57,176 bases of DNA from Streptomyces shenzhenensis (GCF_021462265.1 NZ_JAJONF010000056.1:1-57176); one strand, 5' to 3'. Positions 27,244 through 36,232 are shown, counted from the stretch's first letter. Program-made: numbers and translations. Notes: generated from the letters alone by a model not told the origin.

Positions 27244-27289
27244 GTCCGCCCCAGGCGACCGCCCCCTCGGATCCAGGAGAGCATCGATC

Positions 27290-28477
27290 GTGGAATCGGC
27301 AGCAGCGCGCCCCCGTCCGGTCCTCACGCCCGGCTCCGTCCTGCCCGAGGACGCCGGCCGGGCCGCCCTCGTCGCGCGCGTCCACCACCCGGAATGGGAC
27401 GGACCGTGTGTGGCCGCGGTCCGCGGTGAGCACGTCGTCGACCTGACGGCCGTCGCACCCACCGTCTCCGACCTGATGGAACGCGACGACGCGGCGACGG
27501 TCGTCCGCGAGGCCGAGGGCGGACAGACCTGGCGCCTGGACGAACTCCTGGAAGCACCGGCCGGCCGCCGTGACGTCGCGCATCTGCTGTCCCCCGTCGA
27601 CCTGCAGGTGATCAAGGCCGCGGGTGTCACCTTCGCCCGGAGCCTGCTGGAACGCGTCATCGAGGAGCGCTCGGGCGGCGATCCGGCGCAGGCGGCACGG
27701 GTGCGGGCCCGCGTGCGGCAGGTGGTGGGCGGCGCGCTCGACGGCATCCGACCCGGATCGCCGCAAGCGGACCGGGCCAAGGAACTGCTCGTCTCCGAAG
27801 GACTGTGGTCGCAGTACCTGGAGGTCGGGATCGGGCCGGACCCGGAAGTGTTCACCAAGGCCCCGGTACTGTCCGCGGTCGGCACCGGCGCGGACATCGG
27901 AGTGCTCGGTGCCTCGGTGTGGAACAACCCCGAGCCCGAGGTCGTCCTCGTCGTGGACTCGCGCGGCCGGGTGCGCGGCGCGACGCTCGGCAACGACGTC
28001 AACCTCCGCGACATCGAGGGACGCAGCGCCCTGCTGCTGTCCCGTGCCAAGGACAACAACGCCTCCTGCGCGATCGGCCCGTTCGTCCGTCTGCTCGACG
28101 AGGACTTCGGCCTCGACACCGTACGCGGGCTCGACATCGGCCTGCGGATCGACGGCACGGACGGCTACGTGCTGCACGGCAGCAGTTCCATGCGCGAGAT
28201 CAGCCGCGACGTACTGGACCTGGTGGCCGCCACCCACGGTCCGCACCATCAATACCCGGACGGGTTCGTGTTGTTCACCGGAACGCTGTTCGCCCCCACC
28301 GAGGACCGGCAGGCACCCGGCGCGGGCTTCACCCACCGGTACGGCGACATCGTGCGGATCTCCAGCCCGCGACTCGGCGCTCTGGTCAACACCGTCGTCC
28401 CCAGCGAGCAGGCCGCGCCGTGGACGTCCGGCGTACGAGCGCTGATGCGCAGCCTCGCCCGGCGCGGCGCGCTGTGA
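27290..28477 (+). CDS. Fumarylacetoacetate-hydrolase-fold dehydratase (2-keto-3-deoxy-pentonate dehydratase-like)
   Basis: A 395-residue FAH-superfamily protein, longer than hydrolase members and similar in layout to the XylX/KdaD dehydratases. Metal-site segments: WNNPEPEVVLVVDSRG, LGNDVNLRDIEGRS, LLSRAKDNNASCAIGPFVRL and TGTLFAPTEDR. With the preceding aldonate dehydratase it would make 2-ketoglutarate semialdehyde from a 2-keto-3-deoxy-pentonate (inference from family pairing). GTG at 27290 follows AGGAG; a GTG at 27212 would overlap the upstream gene by 32 bp. A semialdehyde dehydrogenase is not in the window. Confidence 0.82.
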   Translation: MESAAARPRPVLTPGSVLPEDAGRAALVARVHHPEWDGPCVAAVRGEHVVDLTAVAPTVSDLMERDDAATVVREAEGGQTWRLDELLEAPAGRRDVAHLLSPVDLQVIKAAGVTFARSLLERVIEERSGGDPAQAARVRARVRQVVGGALDGIRPGSPQADRAKELLVSEGLWSQYLEVGIGPDPEVFTKAPVLSAVGTGADIGVLGASVWNNPEPEVVLVVDSRGRVRGATLGNDVNLRDIEGRSALLLSRAKDNNASCAIGPFVRLLDEDFGLDTVRGLDIGLRIDGTDGYVLHGSSSMREISRDVLDLVAATHGPHHQYPDGFVLFTGTLFAPTEDRQAPGAGFTHRYGDIVRISSPRLGALVNTVVPSEQAAPWTSGVRALMRSLARRGAL

Positions 28478-28542
28478 GCTGACCGCGCGCCCGGTCTCGT
28501 GGTCCGGTGTGAGCTGACCACGCGCCCGGTCTCGCGGTCCGG
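28473..28542 (+). repeat. Tandem duplication of a 35-bp unit at the 3' end of the dehydratase gene
   Basis: Two adjacent 35-bp copies (28473-28507 and 28508-28542) differ at two positions. The first begins inside the last two codons of the gene, so the second copy repeats the TGTGA stop region. A TGTG third start follows. Confidence 0.85.
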
Positions 28543-28544
28543 TG

Positions 28545-28581
28545 TGCGCAGCGCCGCCGCTGCCGCGGCGTGCGCTGCGCA
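28545..28581. terminator. Bidirectional hairpin terminator
   Basis: Arms of 16 and 17 nt (TGCGCAGCGC-CGCCGC against its complement with one bulged base) around a 4-nt loop TGCC. It lies between the convergent dehydratase and GH3 genes. Confidence 0.75.
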
Positions 28582-28589
28582 CCTCCGGT

Positions 28590-30971
28590 TCATGCCCGAG
28601 CGACCGGCTCCTGCCCGATCGTGGCGTGCAGGCGCCGCGTGTGGTCCACGTGGCGCTCGGCTCCGGTCAGCGTGACCCTGGCCGTCAGGCGCGGATCCGC
28701 GCTGGAGGCGGCCAACCGCACTTCCAGCTCGCCCGGTTCGACGACGCGCCGGCCGTCGCGTCCGGTGAAGGAGGCGAGGTCGGCCGGGAGCGTGACACGC
28801 AGGCGCCGGGCCTCACCCGGCCCGAGGCCGACCCGGGCGTAGCCGACGAGGCGCTGCACCGGCTGGACGACGGAGGCCACGGGGTCGTGCAGATAGAGCT
28901 GGACGACCTCGGTTCCGGACCGCCCGCCGGTGTTGCGGACGGTGAAGGAGAGGGCGAACTCGCCGTCCGTCGGAGCCTCCTGGACGTCCACGGTCAGGTC
29001 TGTCCAGTCGAACCGCGTATAGGACAGGCCATGACCGAAGGCGAACGCGGGGGTCGGGTCGATGCTGGACACCTCGCTGGCGTGGGCGAGCCGCGCCCCG
29101 AGGTACGTGGCCGGCTGGGAGCCCGGAGCGCGCGGCACGCTCACCGGGAGACGCCCGGAGGGATTGGTTCGGCCGCTGAGCACCCCGGCGATCGCGTGCG
29201 TGCCCTCCTCACCGGGGAAGAAGGACTGCACGATCGCGGCGGACTCCCGCACGGCGCGGCCGAGGGCGTACGGTCGCCCCGCGAGCAGCACGGTGACCAC
29301 CGGTGTCTCCAGGTCCAGCAGGGTGTCGAGCAGCTGCTGCTGCGCGCCGGGCAGCACCAGCGCGTCCGCGTCGCACCCCTCGCCGCTGGTGCCCCGCCCG
29401 AAGAGCCCGGCACGGTCGCCGAGCACCACCAGCGCGACGTCGGCCTCGCGTGCCGCCTGGACGGCCTCGGGGATGCCGGAGAGATCTCCGTCGTCGATTC
29501 CGGTGCCGCGGGCGACCGTGATCTCGGCGTCGGGGAACTCGGCGGCGAGAGTGTCGCGCAGCGTGGGCAGTTCGATGCCGAGTGGGGTCCCGGGGTGGCG
29601 GACGCCGATGTGCTGGGGGAAGGAGTAGCAGCCCAGTACGGCGACGGGGTCGTCGGCGTTGGGACCGAGCAGGGCGATGCGACGCGGCCGGGCCAGCGGC
29701 AGGGTGCCGTCGTTGCTGAGCAGGACGACCGCCTTCTCGGCGATCTCGCGGGCCAGTCGACGGTTCTCGGGCGTGTCCAGGTCGACCTTGCCGCGCAGGG
29801 CGGCCGGGTCGTCCAGGTCGGCCCCGTCGAGCGCGGCCGGCACGGGGTTCCAGTCCGGGTCGAGCAGACCGAGCGTCGCCTTCTGGGTGAGTACCCGGCG
29901 CAGGGCGCGATCGACCAGCGCCTCCGGTACGCGGCCGTCGGCGACGGCCTCGGCCAGCGGCGCGCCGTACGTCTTGACATTGGGCAGTTCGACGTCGATG
30001 CCCGCGCGCAGCGCCGCGCCGGCGGCGTCGGCCCAGTCGGCCGCGATGCCGTGCAGGGTCTTGAGGAAGCCGATGGCGAAGTAGTCGGCGACGACAGTGC
30101 CGTCGAAGCCCCACGTGTCGCGCAGCAGCCCGGTGAGCAGGTCCTCGTCGGCCGCGGAGGGCATGCCGTCGGTGTCGGTGTAGGCGTTCATCACCGACCG
30201 GGTGCCGCCTTCCCGGATCGCCATCTCGAAGGGAGGCAGCAGAACGTCGGCGCGCTCACGCGGGCCCACGGAGGAGGGAGCGAGGTTACGGCCGGCGCGC
30301 GAGGCCGAGTAGCCGGCGAAGTGCTTGAGGGTGGCGACGATCCCGGCGGACTCCAGGCCCCGCACGTATGCCGTCCCGATGGTGCCGACGAGGTAGGGGT
30401 CCTCGCCGATGGTCTCCTCGACCCGGCCCCAGCGGGCGTCGCGCACCACGTCCAGGACGGGCGCGAGTCCCTGGTGGACGCCGACGGCACGCATGTCGCG
30501 GCCGATGGCGGCGGCCATGCGCCGCACCGTGTCCGGATCGAAGGTGGCGCCCCAGGACAGCGGAACGGGATAGGCCGTCGCCCCCCAGGCGGCGAAGCCG
30601 GCCAGACACTCGTCATGCGCGAGGGCGGGGATGCCGAACCGGTTGGTGGCGGCGATCCGGGCCTGGGTGCGGGCCAGGGAGAGCGCGCCCAGGGCGGGGT
30701 CGACCGGGACCGTGCCGAAGGGCCGGGTCAGCTGGCCCAGTCCGGTGGGCAGGAGTGCGTCGAGATCGACGGCCTCCTCCATCTCGTGCTGATGGGGGGC
30801 CACCTCACCGCCCTGGTCGGAGGCGCCCACCCACACGCCGTACAGCTGGGCGGTCTTCTCCTGAAGGGTCATCGCGCCGATCAGGGCGTCGATTCTCGCG
30901 GTGACGGAAAGGGCGGGGTCGTTCCAGAGGGAGATTCCGGCGGTGTTCTCTTCGGCCACGTTGGCGTTCAC
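28590..30971 (-). CDS. Glycoside hydrolase family 3 (beta-glucosidase/beta-xylosidase)
   Basis: A 793-residue cytosolic GH3 enzyme with no signal peptide. N-terminal TIM barrel with AHDECLAGFAAWGAT, LAPVLDVVRDARWGRVEET, LKHFAGYSA and the nucleophile Asp in TVVADYFAIGF; then the alpha/beta sandwich (LLGPNADDPVAVLGCY) and a C-terminal fibronectin III-like domain (FTVRNTGGRSGTEVVQLYL). The GTG at 30971 is chosen for its GGAGGAAA site; the open frame extends 84 codons upstream without support. It follows the importer genes by 279 bp, so imported beta-glycosides or xylo-oligomers are likely cleaved inside the cell. Confidence 0.9.
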   Translation of the reverse strand: MNANVAEENTAGISLWNDPALSVTARIDALIGAMTLQEKTAQLYGVWVGASDQGGEVAPHQHEMEEAVDLDALLPTGLGQLTRPFGTVPVDPALGALSLARTQARIAATNRFGIPALAHDECLAGFAAWGATAYPVPLSWGATFDPDTVRRMAAAIGRDMRAVGVHQGLAPVLDVVRDARWGRVEETIGEDPYLVGTIGTAYVRGLESAGIVATLKHFAGYSASRAGRNLAPSSVGPRERADVLLPPFEMAIREGGTRSVMNAYTDTDGMPSAADEDLLTGLLRDTWGFDGTVVADYFAIGFLKTLHGIAADWADAAGAALRAGIDVELPNVKTYGAPLAEAVADGRVPEALVDRALRRVLTQKATLGLLDPDWNPVPAALDGADLDDPAALRGKVDLDTPENRRLAREIAEKAVVLLSNDGTLPLARPRRIALLGPNADDPVAVLGCYSFPQHIGVRHPGTPLGIELPTLRDTLAAEFPDAEITVARGTGIDDGDLSGIPEAVQAAREADVALVVLGDRAGLFGRGTSGEGCDADALVLPGAQQQLLDTLLDLETPVVTVLLAGRPYALGRAVRESAAIVQSFFPGEEGTHAIAGVLSGRTNPSGRLPVSVPRAPGSQPATYLGARLAHASEVSSIDPTPAFAFGHGLSYTRFDWTDLTVDVQEAPTDGEFALSFTVRNTGGRSGTEVVQLYLHDPVASVVQPVQRLVGYARVGLGPGEARRLRVTLPADLASFTGRDGRRVVEPGELEVRLAASSADPRLTARVTLTGAERHVDHTRRLHATIGQEPVARA

Positions 30972-31250
30972 TTTCCTCCCACGCCCGTCCGGCCCCTGAC
31001 CGGGGCGCGACGGGCGAACAGGTAGACGAGCGGGACACAAGGCGGGGCGGATCGCGTCCGGGCTCCGGCATCGGCCCGGATCCGCTTGGCCCGCCGATCG
31101 GGGGACGAGGCTGCCGATGCTTCCAGGGCTGCCGCGGGCCGAGCCGGCTTGCCGCGGCTCACCGCGTCCGGCCGGAATGCGATCCTGGAGCGCACAGAAC
31201 GTCTCGGACCGCAGGCCGGCCACCGGCCACAGCGTCAGCGGCTGCGTCGG

Positions 31251-32147
31251 TCAGCGGCTGAACCCGGCGGTCAGACCGCTCAGCAGCTGGCGGCGGCCGA
31301 ACGCGTACAGAACGAGGACGGGCAGTGTGGTGAGGACGACGGCGGCGAGAACGGCAGGGACATTGACCCCGTACTGGCCCTGGAAGGTCCACAGCGCGAG
31401 CGGCAGGGTCCGGCGGGCAGGGCTCTGGGTGAGGACCAGCGGCAGCAGGAATCCGTTCCAGATGGTCAGTGCGTTGAAGATGGTCACGGTGAGGATGGCC
31501 GGCCGGGTGAGCGGTGCCGCCAGCCGCCACAGCGTCGTCCATTCGGTTGCGCCGTCGACCCGCATCGAGTCGAACAGCTCTTTGGGCACGTCGCGGACGA
31601 AGTTGGCGAGCACCAGCACGGACAGCGGGATGGCGAAGGCGATCGACGGGAGGATCAGCGCCAGCAGACTGTCGTACAGACGCAGTCTGATGATGATCAG
31701 GTAGATCGGGATCACCGTCGCCTGCAGCGGGATGGCCAGGCCCATGAGGAACAGCCCGTTCACCGCGCGAAGCACCCGCATGCGCCAACCGCGAACGATC
31801 GCGTAGGCCGCCATGAAGGAGAACACGACCGCCGGGACCACGGCGCCGGCGGTGACCACGACGCTGTTCACGAAGTAGCGGAGGAAGTCGGACTCGATGA
31901 CCAGCCGGTAGTTGTCCAGCGTCGGGTCGCCCGAAGGCACCAGCGGGTTGCTCGCGTAGTAGCGGCTCTGGGCCTTGAGGCTGGTGATGAGGGCCCAGTA
32001 GAGGGGTACGGCGACGACGACGAGCCAGATCCATCCGGCCAGGCCGCCGGCCCAGTTGCGCCGGCGGTCCCCCTGACGGAAGTGGCGTTGCGGCTCGCGG
32101 TCGGTGGCCCGCTGCGGTCGTCGTGGCGCGGTCGGCGTGGTGGTCAC
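31251..32147 (-). CDS. Carbohydrate ABC transporter permease (MalG type)
   Basis: A 298-residue membrane permease. A long basic cytoplasmic N-terminus precedes helix 1 (GWIWLVVVAVPLYWALITSL); further helices follow and the ATPase-contact loop reads FDSMRVDGATEWTTLWRLAAPLTRPA. Start GTG at 32147, one base after the preceding permease stop. No ATPase gene is adjacent. Substrate set by the binding protein at 33048. Confidence 0.92.
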   Translation of the reverse strand: MTTTPTAPRRPQRATDREPQRHFRQGDRRRNWAGGLAGWIWLVVVAVPLYWALITSLKAQSRYYASNPLVPSGDPTLDNYRLVIESDFLRYFVNSVVVTAGAVVPAVVFSFMAAYAIVRGWRMRVLRAVNGLFLMGLAIPLQATVIPIYLIIIRLRLYDSLLALILPSIAFAIPLSVLVLANFVRDVPKELFDSMRVDGATEWTTLWRLAAPLTRPAILTVTIFNALTIWNGFLLPLVLTQSPARRTLPLALWTFQGQYGVNVPAVLAAVVLTTLPVLVLYAFGRRQLLSGLTAGFSR

Positions 32148-32148
32148 G

Positions 32149-33051
32149 TCAGGCCCCCTCGAGTTGGCTCGCGCCGGCGTCCCGGCCCCCCAGCCGGCGC
32201 AGCAGCAGGGCGAGGGCCAGTCCTACCAGGACCAGGATGACCGCGATGGCGCTGGCCGGTCCCATCAGGCTGGCCTGGAATCCCTGCTTGTACATGTCCA
32301 GGGCGAGGACCCGGGTGGCGTCGCCGGGGCCGCCCTCGGTCAGGACGAAGATGAGGTCGAAGAAGGTCAGCGACCCGACCACCATCAGCGTGGACGAGGT
32401 GATGACGGTGTATTTCAGCTGGGGCAGCGTGATGCTGAAGAACTGCCGGATCCGGCCGGCTCCGTCCAACTGCGCCGCCTCGTACAGGGACTTCGGGATC
32501 TGCTGGACGCCACCCTGGTAGATCAGGGAGTGGAACGGGACGAACTGCCAGGAGACGACGAAGATGACGACTCCGAACGCGAGCCCGGGCCGCCCCAGCC
32601 AGTCCTGGCTGAGCACCCGGATCTTGAGTCCGGCACCGAGCCCGAAGTTGGGGTCCAGCAGGGCCTTGTACGCGATCGCGATCGCCGCGGAGCTGAGCGT
32701 CAGCGGGACGAAGTACACCACGCCCAGCACCGCACGGTAGCGCTGGCGGCCTGCCAGGAACGTGCCGAGCAGAATGCTCAGCGGCGTCTGGACGGCCCAG
32801 GACACGGCCATCACCAGAAAAGTCACCCAGAGGGCGTGCGGCAGCCCGGGATCGGTGAGCACCGCACGCCAACTGGTCAGCCCCGACGGGTGGATGGCGC
32901 CGATCCCGTCCCACGTGGTGAAGCTCAGCGCGAAGACACCGACGAGCGGAATCACGGCGAAGCCGACGAAGACCACCAGCGCCGGCGCTGCCAGCCACGG
33001 CAGGATGCCGCGCGGTTCGCGACGCGGCGGATGGCCGGTGAGTGCGCTCAT
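32149..33051 (-). CDS. Sugar ABC transporter permease (MalF type)
   Basis: A 300-residue permease: helix 1 at ILPWLAAPALVVFVGFAVIPLVGVF, EAA loop EAAQLDGAGRIRQFFSITLPQL, last helix AIAVILVLVGLALALLL. ATG at 33051 overlaps the stop of the binding-protein gene (ATGA). Forms the channel with the next permease. Confidence 0.92.
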   Translation of the reverse strand: MSALTGHPPRREPRGILPWLAAPALVVFVGFAVIPLVGVFALSFTTWDGIGAIHPSGLTSWRAVLTDPGLPHALWVTFLVMAVSWAVQTPLSILLGTFLAGRQRYRAVLGVVYFVPLTLSSAAIAIAYKALLDPNFGLGAGLKIRVLSQDWLGRPGLAFGVVIFVVSWQFVPFHSLIYQGGVQQIPKSLYEAAQLDGAGRIRQFFSITLPQLKYTVITSSTLMVVGSLTFFDLIFVLTEGGPGDATRVLALDMYKQGFQASLMGPASAIAVILVLVGLALALLLRRLGGRDAGASQLEGA

Positions 33052-34358
33052 TTGCCGGTGACCGCGTTCAGGTTGCTGGCGAACTGCTGCGGTGAGATGG
33101 ACAGCTGGAACAACTTGGCGATGTTGTCCAGCAGGCTCTCGGCGGCCGTCGGACTGAGCGCCTGGTCCCAGGACTGGCCGAACACCTTGGCCTTGCTGGC
33201 GATGTCGTAGGTGAACTGCAGGAAGTCGGCGCTCTTGGAGGCGGCCAGCAGCTTCTCCGTGCCGAGCCGGATCGGGACCGACCCGGTGTCGATCCACTTC
33301 TTCACCTCCTCGTCCTGGAGGACGCCCGTGGCGAAGAAGTCCTTGGCGATCTTCTTCTGCTCGGCGCTCGCCTTCGAGGAGATGGACAGGTACTGGGCGG
33401 GGTTGCCGACGGTGTCGCTCGGATCGCCCTTGCCGCCTTCGACGGGCGGGAAGGTCATGTAGCCCAGCGCGCCGCTGGACACGAAGTCCCCGCCGTCGGA
33501 CTTCTGGATGCCGTACGACCACGCGCCGTGCAGCATCATCGCGGCCCTGCCGGTGTACAGCAGCGCCTGGTCGGCGTTGGAGTCCGCGGTGATCGACGAG
33601 AAGCCCTTGACGAACCCGTGGGCTTTGACCAGCTCCTGCATCTTGGTCAGCGCGGTGATGGCGTCCGGGTTGGACCAGGCGTTCTTCTCGCCCTCGATGA
33701 TGGCCTGGAACAGCTGGGGACCGCCGATGCGGTCGAACAGGAACTCCAGCCACATCATGTTCGTCCACCGGGACTGACCACCGAGGGAGAACGGTGCTAT
33801 GCCCTTCGCGTTGAACTTGGGCACCAGCGCCATGATGTCGCCCCAGGACTTCGGCGGTTCCACGCCGACCTGGTCGAAGACCTTCCTGTTGTAGTAGAGG
33901 ATGATCGGCTGCACGGCCTCGCACGGCATCGCGTAGATCTTGCCGTCGACGGTCGCCGCGCCGAACGAGGACGGGAACAGCCGCTTCTTGACCTCGGAGT
34001 GCTCGCCGAACCACGAGGTGAGGTCCTCGACCTGGCCCGCTTCCACGTAGGTGCGCAGCGTCCCGCCGCCCCAGCCCCAGATGATGGTGGGCGCCTGCCC
34101 GGCACCGATGGCGGTCTTGATCTTCGTCTTGTACGCGTCGTTCTGGAAGGTGGTGTCTTTGATCTGCTCCTTGGGGTGGGCCTTGTTGAACGCGTCCACC
34201 GCGCCGGCTCTGACGCCTTCCTGCGGCTGGCCGTTCAGGTACCAGTACGTCGCCTCGTCGCCGCTCTTGCTGGGGCCGGACGAGCCGCAGGCCGCCAGTG
34301 CCGCGGAGACCGGCACGCCGGCGGCCAGGCCGAGGAGGGTACGTCGGGAGAGCGCCAT
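33048..34358 (-). CDS. Sugar ABC transporter substrate-binding lipoprotein
   Basis: A 436-residue family 1 solute-binding protein. The N-terminus has a twin-arginine motif (SRRTLLG), a hydrophobic stretch and a lipobox ending ALAAC near residue 24, so Tat export and lipid anchoring are both plausible. The mature region opens with EATYWYLNGQPQEG. First gene of a four-gene unit with two permeases and the GH3 enzyme, under a near-consensus promoter with LacI-type palindromes. Ligand probably a beta-linked di- or oligosaccharide (inference). Confidence 0.92.
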   Translation of the reverse strand: MALSRRTLLGLAAGVPVSAALAACGSSGPSKSGDEATYWYLNGQPQEGVRAGAVDAFNKAHPKEQIKDTTFQNDAYKTKIKTAIGAGQAPTIIWGWGGGTLRTYVEAGQVEDLTSWFGEHSEVKKRLFPSSFGAATVDGKIYAMPCEAVQPIILYYNRKVFDQVGVEPPKSWGDIMALVPKFNAKGIAPFSLGGQSRWTNMMWLEFLFDRIGGPQLFQAIIEGEKNAWSNPDAITALTKMQELVKAHGFVKGFSSITADSNADQALLYTGRAAMMLHGAWSYGIQKSDGGDFVSSGALGYMTFPPVEGGKGDPSDTVGNPAQYLSISSKASAEQKKIAKDFFATGVLQDEEVKKWIDTGSVPIRLGTEKLLAASKSADFLQFTYDIASKAKVFGQSWDQALSPTAAESLLDNIAKLFQLSISPQQFASNLNAVTGK

Positions 34359-34411
34359 GTTCTTCTCCGCACTCGAGAGCCACCGGCTTCTCGTGAGTCA
34401 GGGTGAAAGGT

Positions 34412-34419
34412 TTTCGAAA
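34412..34419. promoter_or_regulatory. TTTCGAAA palindrome downstream of the importer promoter
   Basis: An 8-bp perfect palindrome located between the predicted transcription start and the binding-protein start codon. It resembles half of the CGAAA-N-TTTCG operators used by streptomycete LacI regulators and is positioned to block transcription. Confidence 0.5.
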
Positions 34420-34445
34420 TAGCGTTCTTCGAGCTGTGTTCGTGC

Positions 34446-34475
34446 AAATTAGGTTTCGGGCTGACGCGGTGTCAA
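34446..34475 (-). promoter_or_regulatory. Near-consensus promoter of the binding-protein operon
   Basis: Reading on the minus strand: perfect -35 TTGACA (34475-34470), 18-bp spacer containing CCGAAACC, then -10 TAATTT (34451-34446), with the start codon at 34358. Unusually strong for streptomycete DNA, consistent with a repressor-controlled gene. Confidence 0.7.
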
Positions 34476-34557
34476 GACATGTGCACGTGCGTTGTAGGAC
34501 TGCCGCCAGCTGCGTAATATCGGGCTGGAACGACCCTCGAAAAATCTTGTCAGGGAC

Positions 34558-34569
34558 CGAAACATTTCG
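34558..34569. promoter_or_regulatory. Probable LacI-family operator CGAAACATTTCG
   Basis: Perfect 5-2-5 inverted repeat (CGAAA/TTTCG) in the divergent region between importer and LacI regulator. This arm sequence is the usual recognition core of sugar-specific LacI repressors in Streptomyces. Confidence 0.55.
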
Positions 34570-34959
34570 AAATCGACCGGGTGGGAGCGAGGGCGATGCG
34601 ATGGCCGCGGCTGACACACTGTCGGTGCAGGTCATGCCGCGCCGGCAGGGCCGGGTGCCGCCCGTGCCGGACCGGGGCGCTGCCCGGCCGGCTGAGATGA
34701 CGGTGGTGGGCAACGCCGTGCGGCGCGGCCGAAGGCGGCGACGGACAGGCGGGGAGTCCGCAAGCGGCGCCTGTGCGGCAGGTGTTCGCGGGCCCCGGTA
34801 TCTCACGCGAACCGTCAGGGGTGCCGGGGCCGAAGGGCCCGTCGGCACCTCCCGGGACGAGCTCGGTGCCGGGTTGCCGTAAGGTTGACCGGTTCCACCC
34901 GCGTTGCCGGCCCGACCGGCGGCTCACCACACCGGTGGACGTACAGCTGGGAGGAACCG
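34570..34959. other. Leader region of the LacI gene, no gene seen
   Basis: About 390 bp of GC-rich DNA without a supported gene. An open frame across 34403-34882 has no ribosome site and no recognisable domain. The last bases hold GGGAGGAA in front of the LacI start. Confidence 0.5.
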
Positions 34960-35988
34960 ATGCGACCGAACGCCAGGCGCACCACCTTGGCGGACATCGC
35001 CCAAGCGGCTGGGGTCTCCGTCGCGACCGTGTCCAAAGTGGTCAACGGCCGCGGCGACGTCGCGCCGCACACCCGCACCCGGGTGGAGGAACTGCTGCAC
35101 CAGCACCACTACCTCGCGCCCGTGTTCCGCCACACCGAGGCCGCCGAAAGCCCCACCATCGAGGTGCAGTTCCAGGGCGGCCTCAAGTCGTACGTGGCCG
35201 AGACCCTGGAAGGCATCATCGACTCCGCCGCCGAACTGGGGGCCTCGGTGGTGATCAGCAAGGCGTCCCATGCCCCGCACTGGGCCCGGGACCTGGTCTC
35301 GGCCGGGCGCCGCGCCGTCATCGCGGTCACCAGCGTGTACACCACAGCGCACCTGAACGAACTGGCCCGGTCCGGGCTGCCGCTGGTCGTGCTGGACCCC
35401 CTGCACCTGCCCGACAGCCGGGTCAACAGTGTGGGGGCGACCAACTTCGCCGGCGGCCTGGCCGCGACCCAGCACCTGCTCTCCCTGGGCCACCGCCGCG
35501 TCGCCTATCTCGGCGGACCGGCCATGGCCGTGTGCAACCAGGCGCGCATGCACGGCTACCGCGCCGCCATGGAGGCGCAAGGAGCGCAGGTACCCGACGC
35601 CTACGTCCGGCCCGGAGAGTTCACGTACGAGAGCGGGTTGCTCGGCGCCGCGGCGCTGCTGGGCCTGCAAGAGCCACCGACGGCGATCTTCGCAGGCAAC
35701 GACGAGATCGCCCTCGGTGTCATCGAGACCGCCCGCGCCCGAGGCCTGCGCATCCCCGAAGACCTGAGCGTGGTCGGCTTCGACGACACCAGCCTCGCCC
35801 AGATGGCCTCACCGCCACTGACCACCGTGCGCCAGCCTCTACGGGAGATGGGCGGTGCGGCCCTGCGCACCGCCCTCCGGCTGGTCAACGGCGGGAAGGT
35901 CGAGTCCCACCACATCGAACTCGCCACCCAGCTCGTGGTACGCGCCTCGACGGCGCCGCCCCGCGACAAGACTACGGCGCATGGCTGA
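34960..35988 (+). CDS. LacI-family transcriptional regulator
   Basis: A 342-residue repressor. N-terminal LacI helix-turn-helix with hinge (TTLADIAQAAGVSVATVSKVVNGRGDV, residues about 8-32) and a periplasmic-binding-like sensor domain (GFDDTSLAQMASPPLTTVRQP near the end). ATG at 34960 follows GGGAGGAA. Divergent from the importer/GH3 operon, with CGAAA/TTTCG palindromes between them; it most likely represses that operon until a sugar binds. Confidence 0.93.
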   Translation: MRPNARRTTLADIAQAAGVSVATVSKVVNGRGDVAPHTRTRVEELLHQHHYLAPVFRHTEAAESPTIEVQFQGGLKSYVAETLEGIIDSAAELGASVVISKASHAPHWARDLVSAGRRAVIAVTSVYTTAHLNELARSGLPLVVLDPLHLPDSRVNSVGATNFAGGLAATQHLLSLGHRRVAYLGGPAMAVCNQARMHGYRAAMEAQGAQVPDAYVRPGEFTYESGLLGAAALLGLQEPPTAIFAGNDEIALGVIETARARGLRIPEDLSVVGFDDTSLAQMASPPLTTVRQPLREMGGAALRTALRLVNGGKVESHHIELATQLVVRASTAPPRDKTTAHG

Positions 35989-36050
35989 TCTGTCCTGGCC
36001 ACGGCCGACGTCCACCTGACCCTGCACGACGAGGTCTCCAACGGCGAGCT

Positions 36051-36104
36051 GGCGTTCTGGGCGTCACCCAGCTGTCGAAGTCCCAGGTCAGCTCGATGGC
36101 AAAG
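36051..36104 (+). mobile_element. Remnant of an IS256-family transposase
   Basis: An 18-codon stretch reads GVLGVTQLSKSQVSSMAK, matching the conserved LGVT-LSKSQVS-MAK segment of Mutator/IS256 transposases. Neither the upstream catalytic region nor the following sequence is preserved, so only a fragment remains. It lies directly downstream of the LacI gene. Confidence 0.6.
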
Positions 36105-36232
36105 CGCGACTGCCCGGGCGGACCAGTTGGAGTGGACAGGATCCAAGCACCCGGGGCCAACTGGGAGAAGAGGTCCGCTGGGGTCGTTTCCCGCGGCTGC
36201 CCGGATGCGCCGTCCGAGACCATGGAGCGCTC

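Noticed and set aside
26707..28158. Long minus-strand open frame across the dehydratase pair
   Set aside because: Ser/Arg-rich, without motif or ribosome site; the opposite strand carries two clear enzyme genes.
30972..31223. 84-codon N-terminal extension of the GH3 frame
   Set aside because: Arg/Pro-rich, no domain; the GTG at 30971 has a strong GGAGGAAA site and matches the GH3 start.
34403..34882. 159-codon open frame in the LacI leader
   Set aside because: It overlaps the importer promoter and operators, has no ribosome site and no recognisable domain.
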